Assembly: GCA_937915335.1 (NCBI GenBank)
Contig: CALDLZ010000218.1
Span: 1 to 13,575 of the forward strand
Length of the DNA: 13,575 bases
DNA from: an uncultured Faecalibacterium sp.
Lineage (GTDB): Bacteria; Bacillota; Clostridia; Oscillospirales; Ruminococcaceae
Reading direction: 5' to 3'
Below, piece after piece: positions 6,662 to 13,575 of this stretch. Every line of letters starts with the position of its first letter. Position 1 is the first letter of the stretch. The notes below the pieces were generated by a model, which saw only the letters and a program-made list of their open reading frames with translations, searched no databases and was not told the origin of the DNA. The translations under genes and the position numbers were made by a program.

Positions 6662-7717
6662 GTGGAAAACATTTCCCATGCTCTACTGAATTGGTTCTAC
6701 GCCAACCGCCGCATTCTCCCCTTCCGCGAGGACCCCACCCCTTACCACGTCTGGCTGAGTGAGATCATGCTCCAGCAGACACGGGTCTCGGCGGCGCTGC
6801 CCTACTACGAGCGTTTTCTGGCGGCACTGCCGGACATCCCGGCGCTGGCGGAATGCGAGGAGGAAAAGCTGCACAAACTGTGGGAAGGCCTGGGCTATTA
6901 CAGCAGGGTGCGCAACCTGCAAAAGGCAGCAAAGATCGTCTGCGCACAGTACGGCGGGCAGCTGCCTGCCGATTACAATGCCCTGCTGGCCCTGCCCGGC
7001 ATCGGGGAATACACAGCGGGGGCCATTGCGTCCATCAGCTTCGGGCTCCCGGTGCCTGCCGTGGACGGCAATGTTTTGCGGGTATTCGCCCGGCTCTACA
7101 ACGACCCCCGGCTGGTCACTGACCCGCAGGTAAAGCGGGAGTTCACGGCCCGGGTCATGGAGCATCAGCCGCCCGAAAACGCCGGGGATTACAACCAGGC
7201 CCTGATGGAGCTGGGCGCGCTGGTCTGCTTGCCCAATGGCGCGCCGCTCTGCGAGCGGTGCCCGCTGGGTGAGTTCTGCCGGGCCCGGGCCGCTGGCACC
7301 GCCCTTTCCCTGCCCCAGAAAACGCCGCCCAAGGCCCGGCGTGTCACGCCGGTGGCCGTTGCTCTGGTGCTGAACGAGGGCCGGGTGCTGCTCCAGCAGC
7401 GGCCCGAAAAGGGCCTGCTGGCGGGGCTGTGGCAGCCCGTCCTCTGGGAAGATGCCACTCTCACCGCTGGGGAGACCGTTGCCAGGCTCACCGGGCTGGG
7501 GCTGGACTGCACCGGCGCGCGGCCCATCGCCCTGCCCAAGGCAAAGCATATCTTCACCCACATCGAGTGGCACCAGAGCGGCTATTTTCTCAACGTCCCG
7601 GCGCAGGCCGCCCCGTCAGGCTGTGTCTGGGCCGATAAGACCCGGCTGGAAACGGAATATACCCTACCCGGCGCGTTCAAGACTTACAAAAAACTGCTGC
7701 TGACAAAGCTTCTGTAA
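6662..7717 (+). CDS. mutY: A/G-specific adenine glycosylase
   Basis: The 351-residue protein removes adenine mispaired with 8-oxoguanine in DNA. The HhH-GPD domain shows E34 in SEIMLQQTRV (general acid), the helix-hairpin-helix LPGIGEYTAG (111-120) and catalytic D135 in VPAVDGN. The iron-sulfur cluster cysteines are C189, C197, C200 and C206, spaced x7-x2-x5; E. coli has x6 in the first gap. The C-terminal NUDIX-like recognition domain (about 228-350) has QQRPEKGLLAGLWQ and the FTHIEWH loop that reads 8-oxoG. The start is a GTG at 6662, chosen because AGAGAGG (6646-6652) lies 9 bases upstream and the protein then begins at the family's usual position. No dedicated promoter is visible. It is probably transcribed from asnS through the repeat element or from a weak site within it. 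Confidence 0.95.
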   Translation: MENISHALLNWFYANRRILPFREDPTPYHVWLSEIMLQQTRVSAALPYYERFLAALPDIPALAECEEEKLHKLWEGLGYYSRVRNLQKAAKIVCAQYGGQLPADYNALLALPGIGEYTAGAIASISFGLPVPAVDGNVLRVFARLYNDPRLVTDPQVKREFTARVMEHQPPENAGDYNQALMELGALVCLPNGAPLCERCPLGEFCRARAAGTALSLPQKTPPKARRVTPVAVALVLNEGRVLLQQRPEKGLLAGLWQPVLWEDATLTAGETVARLTGLGLDCTGARPIALPKAKHIFTHIEWHQSGYFLNVPAQAAPSGCVWADKTRLETEYTLPGAFKTYKKLLLTKLL

Positions 7718-7751
7718 CCGCCCCGGTTTGATGAAATTTCTGCATTTTCGG

Positions 7752-7780
7752 TTGTAATTTTTCGCTTTTCCGGGTATAAT
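7752..7780 (+). promoter_or_regulatory. Sigma-A promoter of the small membrane protein gene
   Basis: TTGTAA (7752-7757), a 17-base spacer and a perfect TATAAT (7775-7780) predict a start near 7787, giving a leader of about 50 bases. It lies in an AT-rich gap of 118 bases after mutY that holds nothing else I can recognise. Confidence 0.8.
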
Positions 7781-7835
7781 ATCCAAAAAGGTGTTTACAA
7801 TCCATCGTCCCCCACCGAAAAAAGGAGTGTGTCCC

Positions 7836-8042
7836 ATGAAGAAATCCTGTCTGATCGCTGTTATCGCAACGCTGGCTGCTGTGGCTGGCGCGCTGGCCGC
7901 CGTGGCTGTCTATCTGCACCGCCGCGAGAAGGAGCTGGACGAGTACGAGCGCCTGCTGTTTGGCGAGGACAAGGCTGAGACCGTTGAGCCCGCTGCCGAG
8001 CAGTCCGCAGAAGAGACCCCTGCCGAGGACGCTGCAGAATAA
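7836..8042 (+). CDS. Small single-pass membrane protein, acidic tail, unknown function
   Basis: The 68-residue protein starts at the ATG at 7836, supported by AAAGGAG (7821-7827) with an 8-base spacer. A GTG further upstream at 7791 is in frame but has no ribosome site. Residues 4-27 form an Ala/Val/Leu-rich membrane helix. They are followed by a charged segment, HRREKELDEYERLL (28-41), that could be helical, and a low-complexity acidic Ala/Glu tail (about 44-68). After the helix, the positive HRR suggests a cytoplasmic C-terminus. I do not recognise a family. It has its own strong promoter and a strong terminator just behind it, so it is likely expressed as a separate short message, with some readthrough into the LytM-like gene. 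Confidence 0.75.
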   Translation: MKKSCLIAVIATLAAVAGALAAVAVYLHRREKELDEYERLLFGEDKAETVEPAAEQSAEETPAEDAAE

Positions 8043-8054
8043 ACCGAACACAGT

Positions 8055-8104
8055 AAAAAGGGCGCACCCGGCTTGTCTTTTCCGACTGGCCGGGTGCGCT
8101 TTTT
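8055..8104 (+). terminator. Strong intrinsic terminator between the small membrane protein and LytM-like genes
   Basis: A perfect 11-bp stem, GCGCACCCGGC (8062-8072) with GCCGGGTGCGC (8089-8099), encloses a 16-base loop and is followed by TTTTT (8100-8104). The next gene's ribosome site begins only a few bases later, so that gene depends on readthrough or on a promoter I could not find. Confidence 0.88.
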
Positions 8105-8120
8105 GTTAGGAGTACATACC

Positions 8121-9425
8121 ATGAAACGTTTTCTACTCTGGGTCATTGGGGTCATCCTGGGTGTTGTCGTGCTGCTGGGCGCGGTGATGGCCGTCAGCTA
8201 TTCCTTTACCGGCGAGGGCTCTCGCCCGGCGGCAAATGCCCAGTTCGGCGGGCAGGCGCTGGAGGCAAACGGCTCTTCCTGGCAGGTACCATTGCTGGGC
8301 GGCGTGTTCGATAAGGTGTTCACCAGCCCGGAGACCCTGACAGTGCAGAAGCTGGGCACCCTCTACGATGCCCACCCGGCGCTCACTCTGCCCGATTGGG
8401 CCAGCTACACCACTCTGACCATCGAGACCGACATTGGCAGCATCGTGTTTGCAGGGTCGGCCTCTCAGTACGAGGACTTTCTCTTCCCCGCCAATGGCGG
8501 CTATAAGGCCAAGCTGACCATCTGGCGGCTGCCGCAGGATTATCTTGCCACTCAGTTCGAGGGCGGTACCACAGGCTCTATCCGTAAGAATCTCGGCGTG
8601 GAGCACCCGGCCAAGCCCACGGGCTGGTATAGCTATTCCTTCCGGTTCACCCTGCAGGCCAGTGCGGAAGTCACCCTTTCCACCGAGCGGCTGGAACAGG
8701 GCGGCGTGGCGGCGCTGGCCATCACCGGCCTGACCGGCGACACAGCGCCCAACGTGGAGACTGACCTCGGCAGCGTTCCGTGCGTCCGGCTGGGCAGCGG
8801 CTGGCGGGCCTACATCCCCGCCGCCTACAATGCTTCGGCAGGCGGGCACACGGTAAATGTCACGGTCAACGGCGAGACCTTTGCCCGGATGCTGACTGTT
8901 CTGCCAAAGGATTTCGGCACGGTGGAGGTCGAGCCAGAACCGGCCCCCACGGAGGCCGCCAACACCGAGTTCCGCAACAACATCTGGCCCCTGTACGAAC
9001 AGCCCGTGCGGGAAAAGCTCTGGGCCGGTGCCTTCCTCTGCCCGGCAGAAAACTACATGACACTGGTGGATTTCGGTCAGGTCAAGGTCACGAACGGCCA
9101 GCAGGGCAGCCGCTCCAACTCCACCAGACTCTACACCATCCCCGGTGAGCCTTGCCGCGCCCCGGCCAATGGTGTGGTAGTCTTTGCGGGCGATCTGGCC
9201 CTCACCGGCAACACGGTGGTCATTGACCACGGCTGTGGCGTGCGCAGCTACCTGTACGGCCTGCAGGAGCTTTCCGTCACTCGTAACCAGACCGTGGAGC
9301 GGGGGCAGGCCATCGGCGCGCTGGGCGAGGAGCTGACCATGGACTTCAAGCTCGGCAGTAAGAGCATAAACCCCTGGCCCCTGTTCCAGACCTCCGGCGG
9401 GCTGTTCTGGCAGGAGAATGGGTAA
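8121..9425 (+). CDS. Membrane-anchored protein with a degenerate LytM/M23-like C-terminal domain
   Basis: The 434-residue protein starts at ATG 8121, set by TTAGGAG (8106-8112) 8 bases upstream. It has a membrane helix (about 4-26), a long beta-rich extracytoplasmic region (about 50-265), a Pro/Glu-rich linker (about 268-280) and a C-terminal domain (about 330-415). That domain follows the LytM core strand by strand: APANGVVVFAG (347-357), GNTVVIDHGCGVRSYLYGLQ (363-382), TVERGQAIGALG (391-402). The zinc ligands of active M23 endopeptidases are missing, however: no HxxxD (here NSTRLYT, 333-339), LYGL instead of LYAHL, and TMDFKLG (406-412) where HLHFE is expected. It is therefore probably not a hydrolase but a peptidoglycan-binding or regulatory protein, like EnvC or SpoIIQ types. 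No promoter is seen between the upstream terminator and the gene. Confidence 0.8.
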   Translation: MKRFLLWVIGVILGVVVLLGAVMAVSYSFTGEGSRPAANAQFGGQALEANGSSWQVPLLGGVFDKVFTSPETLTVQKLGTLYDAHPALTLPDWASYTTLTIETDIGSIVFAGSASQYEDFLFPANGGYKAKLTIWRLPQDYLATQFEGGTTGSIRKNLGVEHPAKPTGWYSYSFRFTLQASAEVTLSTERLEQGGVAALAITGLTGDTAPNVETDLGSVPCVRLGSGWRAYIPAAYNASAGGHTVNVTVNGETFARMLTVLPKDFGTVEVEPEPAPTEAANTEFRNNIWPLYEQPVREKLWAGAFLCPAENYMTLVDFGQVKVTNGQQGSRSNSTRLYTIPGEPCRAPANGVVVFAGDLALTGNTVVIDHGCGVRSYLYGLQELSVTRNQTVERGQAIGALGEELTMDFKLGSKSINPWPLFQTSGGLFWQENG

Positions 9426-9436
9426 ATAAAAATACG

Positions 9437-9486
9437 AACGCCCGGAACATTTAGCGGAAACCGCATGAATGCTCCGGGCGTTTTTT
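9437..9486. terminator. Bidirectional terminator between LytM-like gene and rpsI
   Basis: AACGCCCGGAACATT (9437-9451) pairs with AATGCTCCGGGCGTT (9468-9482) with one mismatch. An inner GCGG-AAA-CCGC stem (9454-9464) extends the hairpin. TTTTTT follows on the plus strand (9481-9486), and AT-rich sequence (9424-9434) follows on the minus strand. It serves the two convergent transcripts. Confidence 0.85.
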
Positions 9487-9543
9487 CTCGACAAAAAAGC
9501 AGTCCTGCCGGAGCAGAACTGCCAGAAATCCGATACGGAAAAA

Positions 9544-9942
9544 TCAGCGCTTGCTGAACTGGGGAGCACGACGTGCAGCCTTCAGACCGTACTTCTTACG
9601 TTCCTTCATACGAGGATCACGGGTCAGGAAGCCAGCCTTCTTCAGGACAGCGCGGTTCTCGTCGCTCTGCTGCAGCAGGGCGCGGGACAGGCCGTGGCGG
9701 ATAGCGCCAGCCTGGCCGGAAACACCGCCGCCGGAAACGCGGACGACGACATCATACTTGCCCTCCAGGCCCAGCAGAACCAGCGGAGAACGGACGATCA
9801 GCTTCAGGGTCTCCAGACCAAAGTAATTGTCGATGTCACGGTCGTTGACAGTGATCTTGCCGGTGCCGGTGTAAACGCGAACGCGGGCAACGGAATTCTT
9901 ACGACGACCAGTGCCGTAGAAATAGGATTTGGTTTCGTACAT
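9544..9942 (-). CDS. rpsI: 30S ribosomal protein S9
   Basis: The 132-residue protein shows all S9 marks: [25 protein letters not shown] near the start, [21 protein letters not shown] in the middle, and a C-terminal tail ending [24 protein letters not shown]. In the ribosome the SKR tail reaches the P-site tRNA anticodon region. It is a primary 30S protein of normal length. The start is preceded by AAGGAGG with about a 9-base spacer. It follows rplM after 17 bases, the conserved L13-S9 order found across bacteria, and shares rplM's promoter. The terminator hairpin lies about 60 bases after the stop. Confidence 0.97.
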   Translation of the reverse strand: MYETKSYFYGTGRRKNSVARVRVYTGTGKITVNDRDIDNYFGLETLKLIVRSPLVLLGLEGKYDVVVRVSGGGVSGQAGAIRHGLSRALLQQSDENRAVLKKAGFLTRDPRMKERKKYGLKAARRAPQFSKR

Positions 9943-9959
9943 ATTCGATTGCCTCCTTC

Positions 9960-10388
9960 TTAGAACTCGATCTTCTCGGGCTTCTGAGCTGCGTGAGCGT
10001 GCTCGGCACCCTGGTAGCAGTGCAGGCGGGTCAGAGCCTTGGCACCGATGGTGTTAGAGGGAATCATGCCCTTGACAGCGTAGGTCATAGCCAGATCGCT
10101 GTGCTCAGCCATCAGCTTGCTGTACTGGGTCTTCTTCAGGCCGCCGATGAACTTGCTGTGGGTGATGTGGAACTTCTGCTCAGCCTTCTTGCCGGTCAGA
10201 ACTGCCTTGTCGCAGTTGATGACAACGACGTAATCGCCGCAATCGACATTGGGGGTGTAGTTGACCTTCTGCTTGCCGCGCAGCAGAACAGCGGCTTCAG
10301 CAGCGACGTGACCCAGGCTCTTGCCGGATGCGTCGAGCAGATACCACTTGCGCTCGACTTCAGCGGGCTTTACGAGAGTAGTGCTCAT
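9960..10388 (-). CDS. rplM: 50S ribosomal protein L13
   Basis: The 142-residue protein is an early-assembly 23S rRNA-binding protein of the large subunit. Recognisable parts are [25 protein letters not shown] (15-39), the [21 protein letters not shown] segment, and the [36 protein letters not shown]-terminus. The start ATG at 10388 is chosen over an in-frame upstream codon because AGGAGG sits 8 bases before it and because L13 proteins begin at this point. The upstream extension would also cross the promoter region. It is the first gene of the rplM-rpsI operon, read from a consensus promoter. The leader of about 50 bases contains a small GCGCC/GGCGC hairpin (10427-10441), which might take part in autoregulation but is too short to assign. 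Confidence 0.97.
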   Translation of the reverse strand: MSTTLVKPAEVERKWYLLDASGKSLGHVAAEAAVLLRGKQKVNYTPNVDCGDYVVVINCDKAVLTGKKAEQKFHITHSKFIGGLKKTQYSKLMAEHSDLAMTYAVKGMIPSNTIGAKALTRLHCYQGAEHAHAAQKPEKIEF

Positions 10389-10448
10389 ATCTATTTCCTC
10401 CTGATAAGTGTTATGGTACGATTCAGGCGCCTTTGGGGCGCGAGTGTC

Positions 10449-10477
10449 AGTATACAACACAAAAAAGCGCCTGTCAA
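10449..10477 (-). promoter_or_regulatory. Sigma-A promoter of rplM-rpsI
   Basis: On the minus strand, a perfect TTGACA (10472-10477), a 17-base spacer and TATACT (10449-10454) predict a start near 10442. This is among the best consensus matches in the window and fits ribosomal protein expression. Confidence 0.88.
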
Positions 10478-10510
10478 CATCTTTTTGCGTTTTTTTCAGC
10501 GTAATTTTTT

Positions 10511-10550
10511 GATTCTCTCGAAATCTCTTAAATTCTCTTGAAATCTCGTG
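10511..10550. repeat. 10-bp-phased TCTC repeat array (two 20-bp tandem units)
   Basis: Two adjacent 20-base units (10511-10530 and 10531-10550) match at 16 of 20 positions. Each contains two copies of a TCTC core, so four cores, (A/T)TCTC(T/G), begin at 10513, 10523, 10533 and 10543, exactly 10 bases apart. They lie between the divergent rplM and alr promoters, about 35 bases upstream of the rplM -35 box. Phasing of one helical turn would suit a protein binding on one face or a bent segment. No known site type is recognised. Confidence 0.5.
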
Positions 10551-10587
10551 ATTTTGAAAATTGCATTTTCTAAAAGTTTTTCTGGTC

Positions 10588-10612
10588 CCGCAGGTCGAAT
10601 TTACCCCTGCGG
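10588..10612. repeat. 7-bp perfect inverted repeat upstream of the alr promoter
   Basis: CCGCAGG (10588-10594) and CCTGCGG (10606-10612) are separated by 11 bases and sit just before the expected -35 region of alr. There is no T-run in either direction, so it is not a normal terminator. It could be an operator or a leftover hairpin. Confidence 0.4.
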
Positions 10613-10635
10613 CGCTACAATTTTTCCGCCGAGTG

Positions 10636-10644
10636 TGTTATACT
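10636..10644 (+). promoter_or_regulatory. Extended -10 promoter of alr
   Basis: TGTTATACT is an extended -10 element (TG one base before TATACT at 10639-10644). No good -35 is found 17 bases upstream (TACAAT), as is common with extended -10 promoters. The predicted start near 10651 leaves a short leader with AAAGGAG (10661-10667). Confidence 0.65.
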
Positions 10645-10676
10645 ATACAAGATATTGTTAAAAGGAGAAGTTTTCC

Positions 10677-11894
10677 ATGTCCAAAGAGATGCAGCGGCAA
10701 AGCTTTGAAAAACACGTCTGGGCCGAGATCGACCTCGATGCCCTGCGGTATAATTTCCGCGCTGTGAAGGAGCGGGCGGGCAGTCTGCCTCTCTGCGCCG
10801 TGGTCAAGGCCGACAGCTACGGCCATGGTGCCGTCCAGTGCGCCCGGGTCTTTGCCCAGGAGGGTGCGGTCTGGCTGGCTGTCAGCTGTCTGGCCGAAGC
10901 TTTGCAGCTGCGCAGGGACGGCCAGACCCTGCCCATCCTGATCCTGGGCCACGTCCAGCCCGAGTATGCCGCCGCCCTGATCCAGAACGACATCACGGCG
11001 GCCTGCTACTCTCTGCCTCAGGCCCATGCCCTGAGTAACGCCGCCGTGGCCGCCGGGGGCCGGGTCAAGGTACATCTGGCCGTGGATACCGGCATGGGCC
11101 GCATTGGTTTTGCCCTGCGCACGGATTTTGATGCCGCCATCTCTGAGGCCCTCACTGCCTGCACCCTGCCCGGTTTGGAAATGACCGGCCTGTTCCAGCA
11201 TTTCTCGGTGGCGGATGACACGGCAGAAGAAAACGTCGCCTATACCACCGAACAGCACCGGCTCTTTGTGCAGGCTTACCGTGCCCTGAAGGCCGCCGGG
11301 CATGAGCCCGCCATCGTCCACTGTGACAACTCGGCAGGGGTCATGCTCCACCCGGACTGGCCCGCCGGCCTGCCCCGGGAGCACTGCATGGCCCGCCCCG
11401 GCATCATCCTGTACGGCTTTGACCCCAGCGACGAGGTGCGCTTCGGTCAGTTTAAGCCGGTGATGAAGCTCAAGACCGTGGTCAGCATGGTCAAGGAGCT
11501 GCAGCCGGGTCAGTCCACCAGCTATGGCCGCCGCTTCACGGCGGAAAAGCCCACGTTGGTGGCCACCCTCTGCACTGGCTATGCCGACGGCTACCCCCGC
11601 CAGCTGAGCTGCGGCAGGGGCATTGTGGAGATCCACGGCGCGCCCTGCCCGGTACTGGGCCGGGTCTGCATGGATCAGATGATGGTGGATGTCTCCGCTG
11701 TGCCGGACACGGTGCAGGAGGGCGACGAGGCCATCCTGTGGGGCGGCATCGCCAGCGACAGCGCGGAGGACATCGCCCACAAAACCGATACCATCACCTA
11801 CGAGGTGCTCTGCGGCGTTTCCCGCCGGGTGCCCCGCGTTTATTTGGAACACGGCACGATCGCTGCCGTGGAGGACTGGATCCTGAACGACTAA
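10677..11894 (+). CDS. alr: Alanine racemase
   Basis: The 405-residue pyridoxal-phosphate enzyme interconverts L- and D-alanine in the cytosol, supplying D-Ala for peptidoglycan. The PLP lysine is K44 in [11 protein letters not shown], within the N-terminal TIM barrel. HCDNSAG (215-221) and ARPGIILYG (239-247) line the cofactor pocket. The second catalytic base is probably Y283 in STSYGRRF, at the start of the C-terminal beta domain, which also carries GYADGYPR (301-308) and CMDQMMVD (331-338). All key residues are present and length is slightly above the usual 370-390 because of a short N-terminal extension. The start is set by AAAGGAG with a 9-base spacer. lepA follows after 22 bases, so the two are probably co-transcribed. 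Confidence 0.96.
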   Translation: MSKEMQRQSFEKHVWAEIDLDALRYNFRAVKERAGSLPLCAVVKADSYGHGAVQCARVFAQEGAVWLAVSCLAEALQLRRDGQTLPILILGHVQPEYAAALIQNDITAACYSLPQAHALSNAAVAAGGRVKVHLAVDTGMGRIGFALRTDFDAAISEALTACTLPGLEMTGLFQHFSVADDTAEENVAYTTEQHRLFVQAYRALKAAGHEPAIVHCDNSAGVMLHPDWPAGLPREHCMARPGIILYGFDPSDEVRFGQFKPVMKLKTVVSMVKELQPGQSTSYGRRFTAEKPTLVATLCTGYADGYPRQLSCGRGIVEIHGAPCPVLGRVCMDQMMVDVSAVPDTVQEGDEAILWGGIASDSAEDIAHKTDTITYEVLCGVSRRVPRVYLEHGTIAAVEDWILND

Positions 11895-11916
11895 CACACT
11901 CTCCCGGAGGAATTAC

Positions 11917-13575
11917 ATGGCAAGAGACAACATCCGAAATTTCTGCATCATTGCACACATTGATCACGGCAAGTCCACCCTGTCGGACCGTATCCTGGAG
12001 CTGACCAAGAGCGTGGACGAGCGCACCATGGAGGATCAGATCCTCGACAACATGGACATCGAGCGAGAGCGCGGCATCACCATCAAGGCCCGTGCCGTGA
12101 CCATGAACTACACCGCTAAAAATGGAAAAACCTATGAGTTCAACCTGATTGATACCCCGGGTCATGTGGACTTCGCCTACGAGGTCAGCCGCAGTCTGGC
12201 CGCCTGCGAGGGTGCCATCCTGGTGGTGGACGCCACCCAGGGCGTGGAGGCCCAGACCCTGGCCAACACCTACATGGCCCTGGAGCATGATCTGGAGCTG
12301 GTGCCCATCCTGAACAAGATCGACCTGCCCAGCGCTCACCCCGACGAGGTAGCCCAGGAGGTCGAGGACGTGATCGGCCTGCCCTGCCAGGATGCCCCCC
12401 GGGTCTCCGCCAAGACCGGCCTGAACGTCGATCAGGTGCTGGAACGGGTAGTCAGCGACATCCCCGCCCCCACCGGCGACCCGGACGCTCCCCTCAAGGC
12501 CCTGATCTTCGACAGCATCTACGACAGCTACAAGGGTGTCATCGTCTACATCCGTGTGTTCGAGGGTACCGTCAAGCCCGGTGACACCATCCGCTTGATG
12601 GCCACCGGCGCGCAGTTCACGCTGGTGGAAGTGGGCCACATGGGCGCTACCAGCCTGACCCCCTGCGACCAGCTGCAGGCCGGTGAGGTCGGCTACCTGA
12701 CCGCCAGCATCAAGACCGTGCAGGATACCCGTGTGGGCGACACCGTCACGCTGGCGGACAACCCCACCCCCGAGGCCCTGCCCGGCTATCGTCAGGTCAA
12801 GCCCATGGTGTTCTGCGGCATCTACCCCGCCGACGGTGCCAAGTACCCCGACCTGAAGGACGCGCTGGAAAAGCTGCAGCTGAACGATGCCTCCCTGACC
12901 TTTGAGCTGGAAACCAGTGCCGCGCTGGGCTTCGGCTTCCGCTGCGGCTTCCTGGGCCTGCTCCACATGGAGATCATCACTGAACGTCTCGAGCGTGAGT
13001 TTGACCTCGACATCATCACCACCACTCCCAGCGTCCGCTACCGCCTGACCATGACCGACGGCACCGTGGAGATGATCGATAACCCCTCCAACTATCCCGA
13101 CCCTTCCAACATCGTCAAGCAGGAGGAGCCCTTTGTGGATGTTCACCTGTACACCCCCAACGATTACGTCGGCAGCCTGATGGACCTGTGCCAGCAGAAG
13201 CGCGGCGTGCTCATTGATATGAAGTACATGGACGATGTCCGTGTCGATCTGCACTATGCCCTGCCTCTGGGTGAGATCGTCTACGATTTCTTCGATGCCA
13301 TCAAGAGCCGCAGCCGCGGTTACGCCAGCTACGACTACGAGTTCAAGGAGTATCGTGAGAGCGATCTGGTCAAGCTGGACTTCCTGCTCAACGGCGACCC
13401 CGTGGATGCCCTCTCCATGATCGTGTTCCGGGACAACGCTTACGCCAAGGGCCGCCGCATCTGCGAAAAGCTGCGGGACAACATTCCCCGCACCCTGTTC
13501 GAGATCCCCGTGCAGGCCGCCATCGGCGGCAAGATCATCGCTCGCGAGACCGTCAAGGCCATGCGCAAGGACGTG
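11917..13575 (+). CDS. lepA: Elongation factor 4 (LepA), C-terminus cut by the window edge
   Basis: The first 553 codons are present and stay open to the last base; full LepA is about 600 residues, so only the C-terminal end is missing. This ribosomal GTPase acts on stalled or mis-translocated ribosomes. The G motifs are intact: AHIDHGKST (13-21), RGITIKA in switch I (52-58), DTPGH (79-83), NKID (133-136) and SAKTG (164-168). Domain II follows, then the LepA-specific part, [17 protein letters not shown], and the C-terminal [10 protein letters not shown] and [19 protein letters not shown] segments that separate LepA from EF-G. The start ATG has GGAGG (11906-11910) six bases upstream. No promoter is visible in the 22-base gap after alr, so expression likely depends on the alr transcript. 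Confidence 0.97.
   Translation, partial: MARDNIRNFCIIAHIDHGKSTLSDRILELTKSVDERTMEDQILDNMDIERERGITIKARAVTMNYTAKNGKTYEFNLIDTPGHVDFAYEVSRSLAACEGAILVVDATQGVEAQTLANTYMALEHDLELVPILNKIDLPSAHPDEVAQEVEDVIGLPCQDAPRVSAKTGLNVDQVLERVVSDIPAPTGDPDAPLKALIFDSIYDSYKGVIVYIRVFEGTVKPGDTIRLMATGAQFTLVEVGHMGATSLTPCDQLQAGEVGYLTASIKTVQDTRVGDTVTLADNPTPEALPGYRQVKPMVFCGIYPADGAKYPDLKDALEKLQLNDASLTFELETSAALGFGFRCGFLGLLHMEIITERLEREFDLDIITTTPSVRYRLTMTDGTVEMIDNPSNYPDPSNIVKQEEPFVDVHLYTPNDYVGSLMDLCQQKRGVLIDMKYMDDVRVDLHYALPLGEIVYDFFDAIKSRSRGYASYDYEFKEYRESDLVKLDFLLNGDPVDALSMIVFRDNAYAKGRRICEKLRDNIPRTLFEIPVQAAIGGKIIARETVKAMRKDV

Noticed and set aside
7791..7835. GTG start extending the small membrane protein by 15 residues
   Set aside because: No ribosome site precedes it, and it falls almost at the predicted transcript start. 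AAAGGAG points to the ATG at 7836.
8073..8120. An earlier start for the LytM-like protein
   Set aside because: The codon lies inside the terminator loop, and TTAGGAG correctly spaces the ATG at 8121, which opens directly into the membrane helix.
8133..9569. A 478-codon open frame antisense to the LytM-like gene
   Set aside because: It overlaps the bidirectional terminator and the 3' end of rpsI, shows no family motifs, and the opposite strand has a good start and LytM-like strands.
10389..10460. A 24-residue N-terminal extension of L13
   Set aside because: It would begin at or before the transcription start predicted from the consensus promoter, and the AGGAGG site points to the ATG at 10388.
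10638..11897. A 419-codon open frame antisense to alr
   Set aside because: A shadow frame without a ribosome site. alr has all catalytic residues on the plus strand.
11794..13254. A 486-codon open frame antisense to lepA
   Set aside because: Val/Gly/Leu/His-rich shadow of the lepA codon bias. lepA itself is certain from its G motifs.

Overview
The window looks like a chromosomal segment of a GC-rich, low-mobility Firmicute of the Oscillospiraceae/Ruminococcaceae type. A Faecalibacterium/Gemmiger-like organism is my best guess. The reasons are strong AGGAGG-type ribosome sites, sigma-A promoters with 17-base spacers, a T-box leader in front of a tRNA synthetase gene, dipicolinate synthase genes, the paired L13-S9 ribosomal genes, and a dispersed multi-hairpin repeat of a kind I recall from gut Clostridia. 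The genus assignment is inference. I saw no phage, IS element, CRISPR array, tRNA or rRNA.

Left block (1-4624, all on the minus strand): the 5' end of rfbC (dTDP-rhamnose synthesis), a D,D-carboxypeptidase with an altered third active-site motif, the overlapping pair dpaB/dpaA (dipicolinate synthase), and a Wzz-type chain-length protein whose cytoplasmic tail looks like a dead tyrosine-kinase domain. A clear terminator separates the wzz-like gene from dpaA. The dacA-like gene has its own sigma-A-like promoter.

Middle block (4760-9486, plus strand): a sigma-A promoter and T-box leader control asnS. A 134-bp imperfect inverted-repeat element with four internal hairpins follows, then mutY (GTG start). 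After that come a 68-residue single-pass membrane protein with a consensus promoter, a strong terminator, and a membrane-anchored protein with a LytM-like domain lacking the usual zinc ligands. A bidirectional terminator then meets the convergent rplM-rpsI operon (9544-10388, minus strand).

Right block (10490-13575, plus strand): an AT-rich divergent intergenic region carries a 10-bp-phased repeat and an inverted repeat. It leads into alr (alanine racemase), followed after 22 bases by lepA (elongation factor 4), which runs off the end of the window.

Functionally this is mostly housekeeping: translation (asnS, rpsI, rplM, lepA), DNA repair (mutY) and envelope or peptidoglycan functions (dacA-like, alr, LytM-like, wzz-like, rfbC), with one sporulation-associated pathway (dpaAB). 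I do not see a new multi-gene system. The best leads are three proteins with altered catalytic motifs (KIG carboxypeptidase, zinc-less LytM, kinase-less Wzz fusion), the repeat element, and dpaAB in what may be a non-sporulating lineage.
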